DNA of 64,000 nt, from the NCBI GenBank assembly GCA_012184525.1, contig WOFQ01000062.1:62001-126000 (forward strand). Reading direction: 5' to 3'. Each line of letters opens with the position of its first letter. Position 1 is the stretch's first letter. The position numbers and the translations under genes were made by a program. The notes under the pieces were generated by a model, which worked only from the letters and a program-made list of their open reading frames with translations, did no database searches and was not told where the DNA came from. The DNA is from Xenoacremonium recifei. Taxonomy: Eukaryota; Ascomycota; Sordariomycetes; Hypocreales; Nectriaceae. This document shows, in pieces, positions 11,204 to 23,764 of this stretch.

Positions 11204-11666
11204 TTTGCTGTTGTTGCCGACTTGTTCGTGGTTTGAAGAAGCTTGCAGCCGAAGCACTGAAGTCGAAGCCAGTAGCAAAATAAATTTCTTATCGGGACAA
11301 AGGTCCCAGAACGGCACGTGCGATAAGCCCAACCCAAGTCCCACTACCCCACCATTCGTCCGTTCCAACCCAGCCGCTGTCTTGATATTTCATGAGTTCA
11401 CAGAATGAAGCAGATCAGCAGATGTAATTAGACAGCTTATTTGATACTATCTAATACTACCATGGAGGCATTTCCTTTCTCTTTATTCGTTGTGTGAGAT
11501 CTCATTTCCTTTCGTTTATACCATATGCGTCCGGTCTATGACCTGAGTGTACGCTCTTGCCGGCTCCTCATCCATGGGAATACCGCCGTCTAAATTGCAA
11601 CCATTTAAATCAAATCTATCCAAATATTAGGGAGGCCCCTTTGCCCAGCAAAATGATAGCCCGTGC
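11204..11666. other. Intergenic, UTP23 promoter / phosphatase 3' flank
   Basis: These 463 bp between two minus-strand genes include AT-rich sequence near 11400-11640 that probably holds the 3' UTR and poly(A) signals of the phosphatase gene. No gene is seen. Confidence 0.4.
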
Positions 11667-12937
11667 TCATCCCTCATTCTTCACGCAGAGCGCAGCAACG
11701 ACGCTGATGTCGTCCAATTTGCCTTCTCATATCAGTATGGTCTTCGCACTCATCGGGTTTGCACACTCACCTCCTGCACTTGCCAGCCCTTCCTCGATGG
11801 CATGTTCCATAAAGGGGCTCTCGGCGAAAGGATCTGTGGCGATGACCTTTGCCGCTTCGACAAGGTCTTTAGCCGCGGCCTTCATACCTCCGTTACGGCC
11901 ACCGGTCCGGTCAAAATGGGAACCCGCTTCGGGCACGGCCTCTTCCCATTCTTTGATGCTTTTCAGGACCCGTGAGACAATCTCGTGTTCCCAGAGGTTA
12001 TCTATGACCCCGTCGCTCATAGCGAGGACGACGTCCCCCACTTCAAGATCTACCTTATCCGTTACGGCGTTGTCCTGAGGGGTGTCGGGGCTATTGGTGC
12101 CCAACTGACGTGGGCAATCGAACCAGTGCCATTGCTCTGTGGTTCTGTAGATGACTTCCTGGTCGCGGGGTCGCAGGACCAGGACCTTGCAGTCCCCCAG
12201 GTTTGTCACATACAGTGTTGGCGAAGGTAGTTGGTGACCAGATTCGTCTGGGGTAAGTTTATAATGGAGTTGCGCTCCACACGCGGTTGTTGTACCGAGC
12301 CAGTCGTGAATCTCGGTCGCTTCGGTTGTGTTTTCGTACGCTGTTCGCAGACTTGCGATGGGCTCAGGTTCCAGCGGCGGATCCGAGGCAAAGGCTCGCG
12401 CCATCTGCTCCTCGATTGCAACGGCCCAGAAGTGCGCAATTAGACGCGACCAGAGCCTGTGTAACGTTAGTATCCCTGCGCTCTGGGTTCGCCGAGGGGC
12501 CGAAGTTACCCAGCATGTCCACGAGGACGGGTCGCCCATGCGCCTACACCGTCGTTGGCGCATATGAAGTAATCGCTCGCATAGACAGCATCGTCACCGT
12601 TCGTCTTGCCCCGAATGAGCTCTCCGTTGACAAATACCCGGCGATCGCGACTCTGATGATGTGTACTGAGGGGGTCGGAAAAGGAGATGGATGGCGGCGA
12701 CAGAAAGGGAGGAGGAAACGGTCTCGGCGTGCGCTTCGCGAATAGGCCGATGCCTGTCTCAAATCGAAAGGGCAATATAGGAAATGAGGCGCTGTCGAGT
12801 GAGGAAGGCGAGGATGCCGAAGCAAACCACCGCTCACGTCGGGCCTGCCATGGAGGCCGTCGTCGCTGCAGCAGGGATCGCGATGGCGGGATCGGTCTCG
12901 GGATAGGGGCCAGAGATAAAGCGTGTGGACTGCGCAT
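11667..12937 (-). CDS. PTC7: PP2C-type phosphatase, PTC7/AZR1 family (mitochondrial)
   Basis: Three exons (to 12510, 12456-11771, 11722-11667) encode a PTC7-like PP2C. Known family members are mitochondrial and dephosphorylate Coq7 and other matrix proteins. Motifs are NGDDAV near the metal site, CANDGVGAWATRPRGHAG, LGTTTACGA, NLGDCKVLVLR, LAMSDGVIDNLW and the terminal KLDDISVVAALCV. The 53-nt intron has a perfect TACTAAC branch; the second is 48 nt. I place the start at 12937 because MRSPHALSLAPIPRPIPPSR opens an Arg/Ser-rich presequence. An in-frame ATG at 13141 would add 68 residues that lack this character, and either is possible. COQ6, the other coenzyme Q gene in the window, lies 29 kb away; no linkage is implied. 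Confidence 0.9.
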
Positions 12938-13141
12938 TCCCACTATCAACTGCGGCCGCTGTCCCGATGAGTTGCTGGCCGCAACCTGTGGTGGGTGCGG
13001 AGCGTTGCTATCAGCGAGGTGGCCCGGCAAGCGAAGTGGGAGGAGGAGGGAGTCGCCAGATAGACGATCTACAGTCGGCGCGGCGGGAAGACACGTGATG
13101 AGATTGAGCCCGATGCCGATGCCGCACCAAGCCGTCATCAC

Positions 13142-13234
13142 GGCGAATGTCCGATGGGATTGAGTCAGGCATGACTGAAAAATTCAAGTATCTATTCCGT
13201 ATGAACCCGAAATCGTTGAATGCGCGATGTATAT

Positions 13235-13265
<31 letters not shown>

Positions 13266-16200
13266 ATATGAATCGCTGCAGGATGGTGCAGGAAACCATG
13301 TGAGCGTGAGACGGAGAGGCCTTTTTTCAGAACTTCATGTCCGAACAGCGGAAACGACCTGAACCGACAGACTGAAGTCCCCAATCTCGACTACCCGTCT
13401 AGGAGAATTCTGCATTGATAGTCGGAGCCACCTTTAATCAGTGGAGAATAGGAGGGTTTGACAGACGTTGAAGACGAAAGTGGACGAATTTGAAACGATT
13501 TTCCCGATATGTCACCAACTTTCTTGATCTGTAGGTGACATGATCGCCTCTCCATGGGAGTGGCTCGGCCAGGGCCTAGATTCTCTGATTCTGGCTTCAC
13601 GATGCCTGTCGCTTAGGCGATCGACAGGCCTAGTGTCTGTCGCACGCAATCTATATCTGCAGCATGCACATCTGTCGCAGTCCATCATGGCATATCGAAT
13701 CCACGTGGTACACTCATGCTGGCACGGGAAGCAATTATCACGTCATGAAACGCCAGCTGAAGAGACAGGATGGAGAGTATCAGTGGGTTCAGCGCGGTTA
13801 GCGAGCACACCGAACGGCACCGGAACGTCGCTAGAGGGTAGACGCGCGGAGCCGAATGACGCTCGTCATCATGAATCGATCTAGTTTCATGAGCAGCAAA
13901 CCTGGAAGAAGCCTTTCATTTTCCCAAGGTAGAAATCAGATATCATGAGGTCGACAGCCGCGATCGGGATGTCGGTGTGTGCATGACGTAAGGGGGGGCT
14001 GGACTGGGATTGATCAATGATCAGTAAGGAAGGAATTGATGGGATGATGCCCTGAGCTTTCCAGGGGTCGATGGAAAGACGGGAGCAGGACCAGGGCCTG
14101 CAGGCTAACCAACGTTACCTTGACTCCCACTGGTCCCAGCTCTGAGCGTCCTCTCGTGGGTGAGAATGCGATCGTCATGGCCCTTCAGTTTGTCCCTTAC
14201 GTGATGATACACATTCGGAGCCCGTCTCGAAGGCTTCAGCGGACCGCTGCGGTGATGCCGGCTGATCCGACTTGCCGACGACACCTTCTTGGCTCTGAAG
14301 CGACGGCCCAACCATCCATCCATCCATCCACGCATCTCGCAGCCGTGCAAGCCGCGATCCTGGGCCCGGGAGATGCCCGCCGCCGAGACTCAGACGAGAC
14401 TTCTGAGTGGGCTCTCCCGGGCCAATCGTCACCGGCACCGACGCCCATTCCGGGGCCGAACCCCATCGCCAACCTCATCGTGGGCGTTTGACGCGCAAGC
14501 TCAGGGAAAATCACAGTCATATCCGTCAGTGATGGAAGTCGACTAAGTACCTTAGCCGCCATTGTGTTTGCGAGCACAGACTCTCCGTAAGCGAGGCTCA
14601 TGGATGATGGACGGCAGAACGGCATCGGTCGTTCTCGTATGCGCATCCGGCCTCTCAACAAGGTGTGGGGAGACGTGGCTTTCCTGGCAATCTCAACGGT
14701 ACGAAGGCTTACTCTACTTGACTTCAAGGAGCTGCAGTCAATAAATGAGCCAAACCTGGTGCCGGACACGCCGTATTCGTTGCACGTAGGTACGTATGTA
14801 CTCAGCACCGCCACCACAACAAGCCTGAGAGGCCAACACAGCAAAGCGCGGCGCTTCTCCAGACACGGGAGAGGAGGTTCCTTGCTTGGTCTTGGTCCAA
14901 GACAGCCCTGGCCCTAGTGTGTGCTGAAAATAAGCACGACTTGACTTGCGCATGCAATAGCGAGCAGACGGCGTATTCATAAATGGGAATCCATACTGTA
15001 CGGGCTGCAGGCATTGACCCTTCCGGAACAAGACGAAGGATGAGCCAGTACGGTGTCGACGTCTGCGATTCCATCATATGTGGTGGATCCGGGCCAGATG
15101 GAGATGCGTGTCTTGGCGATGGGCGATACGAGGGCCGGGCTCGAAACCCCGGCCTCCTGTCTCTCCTCAGCACGGCATCATGAAACGGCAGGGGAAACGG
15201 AAACGCCCTCGTGGACGGAGCCGCCTGTCAGCGCAACGAGGCGCGCTGGTCTTACGACTGGACTGGTTGGATGCCGGCGGCGCCAGCGATGGCCCGCTCA
15301 GGGCGAGAGACTGAGTCTGTGACGACGACGGTAGGGCGGTAAGGAAAAGCACCGATCCAGATCCACGGGGTGCGCCCAGCAGGGTCGGTAGAGAGTCAGA
15401 GACTGCCAGCCACCCCAGACGCAGACCCAGTTTGCCAGTTCCAGTTCCAGGGCGCAAGTCTCAAGATGATGAATCTGGCCTGGAGGTGCGGTAACACGCC
15501 TGTGAGAGGTGTAGCTCTACCATGCAGTAGGCGCCCTCCTCGACCCGTGAGTACATGCGCTCACACGCAATGCACGCCGTCAGGGGCGGTACCTGAGGTC
15601 CTCCTGACTGTACAGTTGCATCCGTCTGTTCATCAGTCAGTCAGTCACGTTAGGTCGAGAAGCATACGAAACGAACCTTAAAATAAAGATCCCGAGTCGC
15701 CGGACGGAGTAGAAAAGAAGCTTTCCATCTCCCCAAACTCTCTCTGCTGGCTCTGCTGCCCGTTCCTTCCCCCTTCCCCTTCGATTCCATCCCGCCTGCC
15801 GTTCTCGTCGACTGCCCGGCAAGCCCTCCTTCCTGGGCGTCTTGTACTTTATCTCGTGGGGGGGAAAGCTTTCTCGTCTCTTCTCGATTCTCCTTTTTCT
15901 TGCTTTACTCTACTTTGCTTTTCTTGCTCGCATGCATCACCTGGCCTGAACTGAACCGAACCTCTCTCTTTGCTGGGTCTGTCTCGGACGCTTCCACTTA
16001 GACTTCCTGCCCAGCCCGCCGCCTTTCGCCTGTGACGTCGCCCATCAGCCGCCCAGACGGAGCTTGGCCTCGACTCGCTCCACCACACGACCACGTCCAG
16101 CAAGAAACGGCTTGCTTCCTTGCTTTGGGTTTGCGCATCACACGGGTCGAGCGAGCTACGAGAAAGGAGAGCACTCGAAGATAAAGTCTCCTGTGTCTCC

Positions 16201-17297
16201 TCCACCCCGACTCCCCCCATCCCGTCCTCCCCTTACCGGCCGGGTACCGTCTTTCAGCCTTCTCTCTAATACGTACCCTACCATCCCACGACGGGCCTCT
16301 CTCCTGCGTTAGCACCAAAGCAAAGCCCAGAACCTGGACGGCGGGCTCAACTATCGAAAACATCGTGCGTTTTGACCGACGACAAAAAGAGACCAAAGGT
16401 GTCCACAGGCACACGAATTACTACCACGCCTCATCTATTTCCAGCCTTCATAACTTCCGGCCCTCCGTCGCATTCCCGGTCTGCGACTGCTCGCCTGCCG
16501 AAAGAGGACCGAAAGTCGCAACATCTTTTTCCGTGACCGCCGCGAGCCAGGGTCCATCCCATTTGGTGCCAGTTACAGCAACGCTTGCTCCTGGTTCCTG
16601 GTTTCTTGGCCCTGCCGGCATCACATACCAGTTGTCCGACGCTTCCGTCTCGGTCTCGGTCCCCCAGTCCAAGAACTATTCCCGGCGAATGGTTGTGTCT
16701 GGCGATCTCGGGGGTACTTGATCCTGTTGTGTGGTGAGGAAAAGGGAAAATCTAGGTGTTGTGTGTTTGGCTATCAGTTGAAACACGCGGCCCTCAGATC
16801 AGAGACAACAAACAGGCGAGCCAACGACAAGATTGAGTGATCGATTCCAGCAAGTGCGCACATCATCAGCAGCAAGCAAACCATCCCGCGACCCGCCTTC
16901 TGCCACCGCCGCCGCCTCCGACGCCGCTCCCCCCGCCGCCATCGCCGGGCCCTCTTAGTTTGGACGTTGCAGCCGCCAAGACCCTGCAGCAGTAGCAGCA
17001 GTCATCACGAGAAAGCGCCTTCGTCCGTCGGGTTCGGAAGCTTGGACTGGCCCAAACCGCCGTGACCCCTGGTCGGGTGTTGTGGGCGGTTCTTGGAATA
17101 TTCGCTGCCCATGCTCGGGAGCGGATAATCGATTTGTTGGAAACTCGCGCGTATAAGCTGCCCGAGCTTGCCTGCGTCTCCGTCCATCTCTTAATAGAGA
17201 CTCGGACCCTTCTTCTTCTGTCCCCCCTTCTTTTTTTTCGTTGTCTCACACAACCCTCGCCATCTAATTTCTCCCGGCTCGTCCGGCCGTCGCAAAC
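13142..17297. other. 4.1-kb gene-free region upstream of the CAF120-like gene
   Basis: No protein-coding gene is supportable here. An A-rich tract lies at 13231-13267 and a (CCAT)n run at 14312-14330. From about 15700 to 17290 the plus strand is strongly pyrimidine-rich (CT tracts, TCTCTCTC, CTTTACTC), as is typical of long fungal 5' leaders, and ends at the ATG of the PH-domain gene. The open frames at 14236-14844 (minus), 14120-14491 (plus) and 15849-16414 (minus) show no domain or splice logic. I found no tRNA or 5S pattern. Confidence 0.5.
14312..14330. repeat. (CCAT)n microsatellite
   Basis: Nearly five tandem CCAT units lie in intergenic DNA; it is the complement of the ATGG repeat at 4994-5013. 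Confidence 0.85.
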
Positions 17298-20200
17298 ATG
17301 GGTCGAAATCGAGGTGCGTGCCTCAGTTTATTTTTCTTAATATCAGCTCCGTTCCAGCACTGGGCTTCCGGCCGCGTCGTCAGCTGACAGGACGCACACC
17401 CCAGTCCCTGGTCGCTGCATTGACTTGCACCCAGGGCGCGGGCCAGTCCAATAGCTGCGGTGCCCAGGCGCCCAGCCAAGCCCCGGTTCCCCTTCATGCT
17501 TCACTGTTCAGGCCTTCGTCCAGCCGTAATCGGGCTCTTCATGCGCCGTTGCGTCCCGTCTCAGGGTTTCTTCAGTGGAGGCTCCAGGGCGGGCTGGGCT
17601 GGACTCCCCTTCAGGCCTCCCCCATCCACCGCCAAGCCCAGCCAAATATGCTCCCGTCATTCAATGGCTCACCTCACCTACCCACTCCCAAAATGCTAAC
17701 GGCCGCTTGAATAGTGCTCTCTTTCATGTCCCAGTTTTCTGCGGGCACAAAGACGCCGCCCTCTGGCTCTCCTCCCAACGACTCCCCCTTCTCAGGTCAA
17801 CATCGCAAGACGAGCTCCTCCGTCACCGATCCCTTTCCCGATCACCGCATCGACCGCTCTCGCTCCATCACGCCGCCCTATCGCCCTGACTATGGCACGC
17901 CCATAGACAGCTCACCCATACACACTCCTCCACGCCAGCGAAGCAACTCGAGGCCCATGTCTATGGTGCTGCCTCACCCTGCGCCCGGCATGGACATCAG
18001 CGAAGACACGATCCCGGAGCTTCAGCCCATCTTCTCCTTCCTGAACAGCCACTCCAACAAGCTGTACCAAGAGGGATACTTTCTCAAACTCGACGATCAA
18101 AACACACGTATGTTACCTTGTGCCACATGACTCGGTACCGAGTCTCGTGCTCCTCCCTCATGATGTTCCATGTACACTAACGGTTGCCTCGTGTTTTCGC
18201 AGAGGGAAAGCCAAACCCGGATAGGACCTGGACCGAATGCTTTGCCCAACTCGTTGGCACTGTCTTGTCACTATGGGATGCCGCAGAGCTGGATGCTGCG
18301 GGCGAGGACGGCGAAGTCCTGCCCAAATTCATTAACCTGACAGATGCGTCTATCAAGATGGTATGGCCAATTCACCTCCACACGTGCGTCAGTGTCCGTG
18401 GCTGACCCAGTGTTTTGCAGATCGAATCGCTTCCGACGAGGTCTAGCGACGAGCAGCCCCTCCAAAACATCTTGAGCATCTCGACCGCGGGGAGGAATCG
18501 GTATTTATTGCATTTCAACTCACACCACTCCCTGATCCAATGGACTGCTGGAATCAGGCTCGCCATCTTTGAGCACTCGACCCTGCAGGAGGCCTACACT
18601 GGTGCTTTGATTGCGGGCAAGGGCAAGACGCTCAACAACATCAACGTGATTATGGAGAGGTCCCGCTTTCGGACTGAGGAATGGGTCCGAGTCCGCTTTG
18701 GCGCCGGCGTCCCCTGGAGACGATGTTGGTGTGTGATCACGCCCCCTGACGAGAAGGAGTATGCCAAGCTCCAGAAAGAGCTGAAGAAACGGTCGGCCTA
18801 CGACAGATCCGCTGTGCCGGTTTTGAAGGGTAGCATCAAATTCTATGATACGAGGAAAGAGGGAAAGAAGCAGAAGAAGGCCCAGCCCATCGCTACCATT
18901 ACCGACGCTTATTCTGCCTACGCCATCTATCCTCAGTCTAAGGCTCTCATCGATGCTTCGACATTGCTCAAGATTGAGGGCAACATCTCGATTCACACTG
19001 ACCCCCCCTCTCAGACCGAGGGCTTCGTGTTTATCATGCCCGAAGTTCACCCCATGGTCAGTGGGTTCGAGATGCTCATGCGATTTCTGTTTCCCACCTG
19101 GGATACCTTTGGACTGTACGGTCGACCCGGACGACTGATTGCCAGCGTTCTGGACTCAAGATCACTCATGTTCGCTATGCCTAAACATAAGCGATACGGC
19201 TACCTCGAGCCACTGGACGTGTCAAACCTCATTCTCGAGGACGGGAGCTCAGGTTGGAGTGAGAAGGACTGGAAGAAACGCCTCAAGGACGCCACTGGCA
19301 CAAGAATGAACGCAACCGATGACCGCCGTTCTAGCAGCCGCTCTCGAAGTGGCAGCGGAAGCCGTGTGAGTTTCGGTAGCTCTGGCGGTCAAGGGCGACC
19401 ACGCGTTGGCTTCTCTGATGACAAGGCCTCGGTGAGGTCCTCAAGATCCTTCTCCATGGGAGGACCACGGACGGACTCGGCCCCTCCGGATACCCATCGT
19501 GCACCACTACCACCAGCTATGGCTGAGCTTCCCACGCATGCTCGTACCTCCTCGGACTCCAATGTGATGGGCAATGCCCCTCCACCGCCTCCCCAACATG
19601 CGTTTATGGGCAATGAGAGCCCCTACAATAGCTCACCAAACCGGGGCCCACCACAGCCAAGAGCTCCCTATCAGGACCGCATGGCCCAGAATGACTACCC
19701 GAGCTCTGACGAGGACCGAAGCTTCTCCAACAACCCGCCCATCCAGGAATTGGAAGGAATGCGCCAGATGCAGACCCCTGAACCAGTGTCCAGACCACCC
19801 GCTTTCAACCACCCTCCGCAGGCTCGGCCCACGAGCAAGGCCTACCATTCCCCTGAGCTGCGCCGGGCTAACAGCCGACTCTCGAATGGAACTTTGGATC
19901 AGCTCGCCAGAGCTGGCGGATTGACTGGATCGAACCACCCGAACCCGCCTCTCCCCATGGACGGGAATTACGCAATGGGAAATGGACCACCGGTACTTGT
20001 CAACGCCAACAACTCCATGGGGATGACTGCTAACGACAACCGTTCGCGTGAAGCTCTAAACCCCAACCAGCCCCCGTCCCGTGGCCTTCCGCCTCCGCCT
20101 CTGAATCTATCCAACCAGCGATCCAGGTCTCCATTGGCCCCCAATGCGCAATACGGTCCTCCCAGTCCCTACGGTCGCGGCGGCTCCAACCCTTCCTCGC

Positions 20201-22035
20201 GACCCGGCACCTCGGAAGGCCGAAGGTCCCCCCTACCTCCCGGCATGCCGCCAGGCCCTCCGCGATCCCCCCATCCGCAGAATCCCAACTATCGGCCGGA
20301 CCAGGGCCGACCACCTCCAGATTTCGGGCCCGGTGGTCCTCCTGACGGACGCGGGCGCCCCATGAACCAGCGAGGTCCCCCGCCAAGCGGCCCTCCGCCG
20401 AGTGGTCCTCCGCCGGGCCCTCCTCCACACGGACCTCCTCCTCCCGGTCAATACATGAGCTACCGTCCGGGTCCACCCCGATCTCCAGGGTTCCAGGGCC
20501 CGCCAGGACCCTCTGGTCAGCAAGGCCCCCCGGGACAAGCTGGACCTGCACCTTACGGTCATATGCACAGAAAGCCTCTTCCCGAGAGAGCCCCGTACTT
20601 TGATCACTCAAAGAACAACACCATGTCAAGCAGTAGCGTCATCACCACCAATGAGATCATTGATCACTACGCGTACGATCAAGGTAGACCCCCAAACCCT
20701 CCCCGTCCTGGCACTCCAGGGTCTGACCGGCGACCGCCTCCTCCTCAGCGCCACGGTAGTGCAAAAAGTGGTCAGAGTAGCCATTACGACGACGACGAGA
20801 GCAAGAGCATCGATTACGCGAGCAGCACGAATAAGTCTGGTGAGAGTCGAGAGTCGATCGAAAGGCCCCGCGCCGGTGTTCTGAAGACTATTGGAGGAGC
20901 CGACCCCGAAGTGCCTCCCAAGCCAGATTTCGATATTCCTGAGATCAACTTCGGGCCTACTTTCAACTATGCCGCCAATCCTCCGCGAGCGAAGACGCCG
21001 ACAGGTCTTATTATCGGAGGCTCCAGCCCAGCGCAAAGATCCGACTCTCCAGCAGAGCAGGGCTCTACACCACCGACTCATAGCCCCTCCCGACCCCCGC
21101 ATAGCAGAAAGGGGTCAGAAGACGTGAAAAGAACTATGGCTTGGCAACCCAGCAGCGCGTCTCCTGGATCAGGATCCCCGGGTTTGAGTGCGGAACAGTA
21201 TGTACAGCAACGAGCTATTCATTCTCGAACTGCTTCCGGCAATACCCTCGGAGGAATGCGTTCCAATACACCAAGCCCAGCTATGAAACGCACAAGCTCC
21301 TACGATATGCTCAATTTGGGCAGACACTCTCGTAGTAGTTCAGTGGACCTGCTTGGGTCGAGGCCAGGTTCAAAGCCGGGATCCAGACCAGGATCTCGAG
21401 GCGCGGCCTCCACTCTCGACTGGAGGAATTCTAGAGAAATATCGTCAAGTCTTAGTGCTCGTGAGCAAGAGCAAGTCGCCAGGATGACCGGAACGCCTCT
21501 CATTAGTGTTGCGGGTCACCAGCGATCAGACTCTCAAGGCTCCGGTCTTGGCCTCGGTCTCGTGGGAGCCATCGAGGCCAGGGACCGCGAGAAGCAGGCA
21601 AACAGGCTTGGCGCGCAGACGCATGCGATTCAGCAGGCGATCAGCGAACGTCAACAGCAACAGGCTTCGGCAGCGTACCAACGCCAAATGGCTCAACAAC
21701 AGATGGCGCAGCAACAGATGATGCTAGCCCAACAACAAATGGCACAACAGCAAATTGCACAGCAGCAGATGGCACAGCAGATGGCTCAACAACAGGCCTT
21801 TCAGCAACAGCAGATGATGGCTCAGGGGATGTACACCACGATGGGGCGAGGAGGTCCCCAGATAAATCCCCAGATGGGCGCATATGGGCAGGCTGCCAGC
21901 TTTTCCCGGCCGCTTCGTTCTCCCCAGCCAGTTGACCCTCGCTTCATGCCGCCGCAGGGGCAGTATGGCTCGAACCCCGGCGTTCAGCAGGCTCCAGGAG
22001 GCATTCACCCACAATATCAGGGACAGGCGTTCTAG
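17298..22035 (+). CDS. CAF120: PH-domain protein, CAF120/SKG3 family (CCR4-NOT associated)
   Basis: Exons 17298-17313, 17715-18107, 18203-18360 and 18421-22035 give about 1393 residues. The first exon holds only MGRNR plus one base; the 401-nt first intron ends after a GCTAAC branch. An N-terminal Ser/Pro region precedes the bipartite PH region (about 115-245: LYQEGYFLKLDD to LIQWTAGIRLAIFEHS). A second conserved module follows (EEWVRVRFGAGVPWRRCWCV to FGLYGRPGRLIASV, ending PKHKRYGYLEPLDV). The rest is disordered: proline-rich blocks (PPPSGPPPSGPP near 19.9-20.6 kb) and a MAQQQ repeat near the end. Yeast Caf120 and Skg3 associate with CCR4-NOT and bud-neck structures; equivalence here rests on the PH region. 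The long pyrimidine-rich leader and large first intron suggest post-transcriptional control, but that is inference. Confidence 0.88.
21685..21830 (+). repeat. MAQQQ-coding tandem repeat in the CAF120-like gene
   Basis: Imperfect 15-nt units (ATG GCN CAR CAR CAR) are repeated about eight times and encode a Met-Ala-Gln tract. This is a likely length-polymorphic site. Confidence 0.8.
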
Positions 22036-23764
22036 TTCTAGTTGCAAGAGTGACGGATGATACCCATACACACTGGCATATTTTGATGTAACTTGAGACG
22101 GCCGAATAGCATGCATGATTGGAGCGAGGAATATGGATGGATGCATACCAAAAAAACTATCACATGTGTGTATGCACAGCAGGCGTTGATTGGAACAATC
22201 GTTATTGACGATAGAGCCAAAAGGACGGCTCCTTTGCATATATTCTTCTGCATACCCATGAATTTTATCTCATTGGGTGGACGGTGGATAACATAAAGCG
22301 TTTAGATTTAGTTCATGGCAAACTGTATCTTCTTTGTAGCAATCATGACAACAAATATGTGCTCGCTAGCATCTTGGTGATCTTGAAGGAACAAGAGCTT
22401 GGCATCTGGGGAAATGAACTACCTACACATACACGCCCATTTGTGATTGGGAAATTGGCGTCTCCCTGCCTGTACCTGTCGTCTTTGAACAATGGATCGT
22501 GAGAGTACGGAGTAAACCCTTATGAATTAGTAGTACCAGGAGTTGTCTCTTACCCACTCGCAATGATTCGTGAACAAAGAAGAAAAAAAAAAAAGGGAAA
22601 AAAAACCAAGCCGGCCGATTTTCCCGACTGACCTTTGACGCTAGAAGAATAGAAACTCTGTATCATTGATGTTTTCTTCTTTCTCTAGTCTCGATATAGG
22701 GTACATGAAGTACCCAGCTAAATGGAACCCCTGTACTCCCTATCGTCTCTGATGTTCCGAGATGCGCCCAATGCACTGGTGGAGAAGCCCTGTCAGTCCC
22801 ACTCTACTGATGGTCGAGGGTTCGAGGACGCTTCCATTACCACATGATTGATTGCCTCCCGTGAACGATTGCCTCGTTGGCGCCTGACGCTTCCCGTGTT
22901 CGCTGGTGATGCGCGTGACTTGCGCGTTTGTGCTGGCTCCCGCAGCACGCACGCACGCGACGGGAACTTGCCGCGTACCAACAGCGTGGCTTTTGTCATG
23001 CCGTGCGTAGGTGTCGTCCATTCCTTTGTTTACTTCGTGGCTCGCACATGGTGCCTGGTTGCTGAGGCATTGAGGGGGCATCCATCTCACGAAAGTCAGG
23101 GGTCCTGATTTTTTTTTAATAGGCGGGCAGGGAGGGTATTAACTGCAACCCCGCGGCGGCACCTCAGCTGGTCCAGCGCTCGCAGCGATGCGTTTTAGTG
23201 GGCGGTGGGAGGCGGTCGGGGGCCTGATATGCCGGATGGATAGCGCAGGCACCGCCATAGTTCTAGCTAACTTATGGGCTCCCCGGCCCGTCCCACTGGA
23301 AGGCAGGAAACGTCCAGTGGTTCCCGCGCCGCAACGCACCTGCCTCCTCCCCTCTCCAACCACTAACGAGGCAACCCCGGCCGATCGAGTCGAGTCGTGA
23401 CGTCCCGGTCGTCGTTGTTTCTTTTTCCATCCCGTTAGCTTTCCTCCTGACTGCCTTAGGTGCTCTTGTCTCTCTTTGTGCTCTCCCCCTCCTCGCCTCA
23501 CCTCTTCTTCTTCATCGCCGTCTTGACTCACGTCCCCTTCCTCCTCTTCCACCTGCCACCGTTACCCAAGACATCTAACGCCCGCAGCCTGCCTGCCTGT
23601 CCCACGCCCACAGACCGTTGTCGAGCTGACCGTCCTCCGAGTCTGACGTCCTACGCCGTGGCTGCTGCCGCCCAACACCAAACCAACACCCTCTCCATAC
23701 CGTCACCGCCTCGTCAACAGCCTGGATCGCCTCTCGGCGCAGACTGTCCGGGTCGGCGCTCCCA
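22036..23764. other. Intergenic, CAF120-like 3' flank and RAD53 promoter/leader
   Basis: These 1.73 kb lie between two plus-strand genes. The left part is AT-rich with an A-rich tract at about 22580-22606. The right part (23400-23760) is pyrimidine-rich and reads as the 5' leader of the kinase gene. No gene or RNA was recognised. Confidence 0.5.

Noticed and set aside
14236..14844. 202-codon minus-strand frame upstream of the CAF120-like gene
   Set aside because: Includes the CCAT microsatellite translated as DGWMDGW; no similarity to a known family and no supporting signals.
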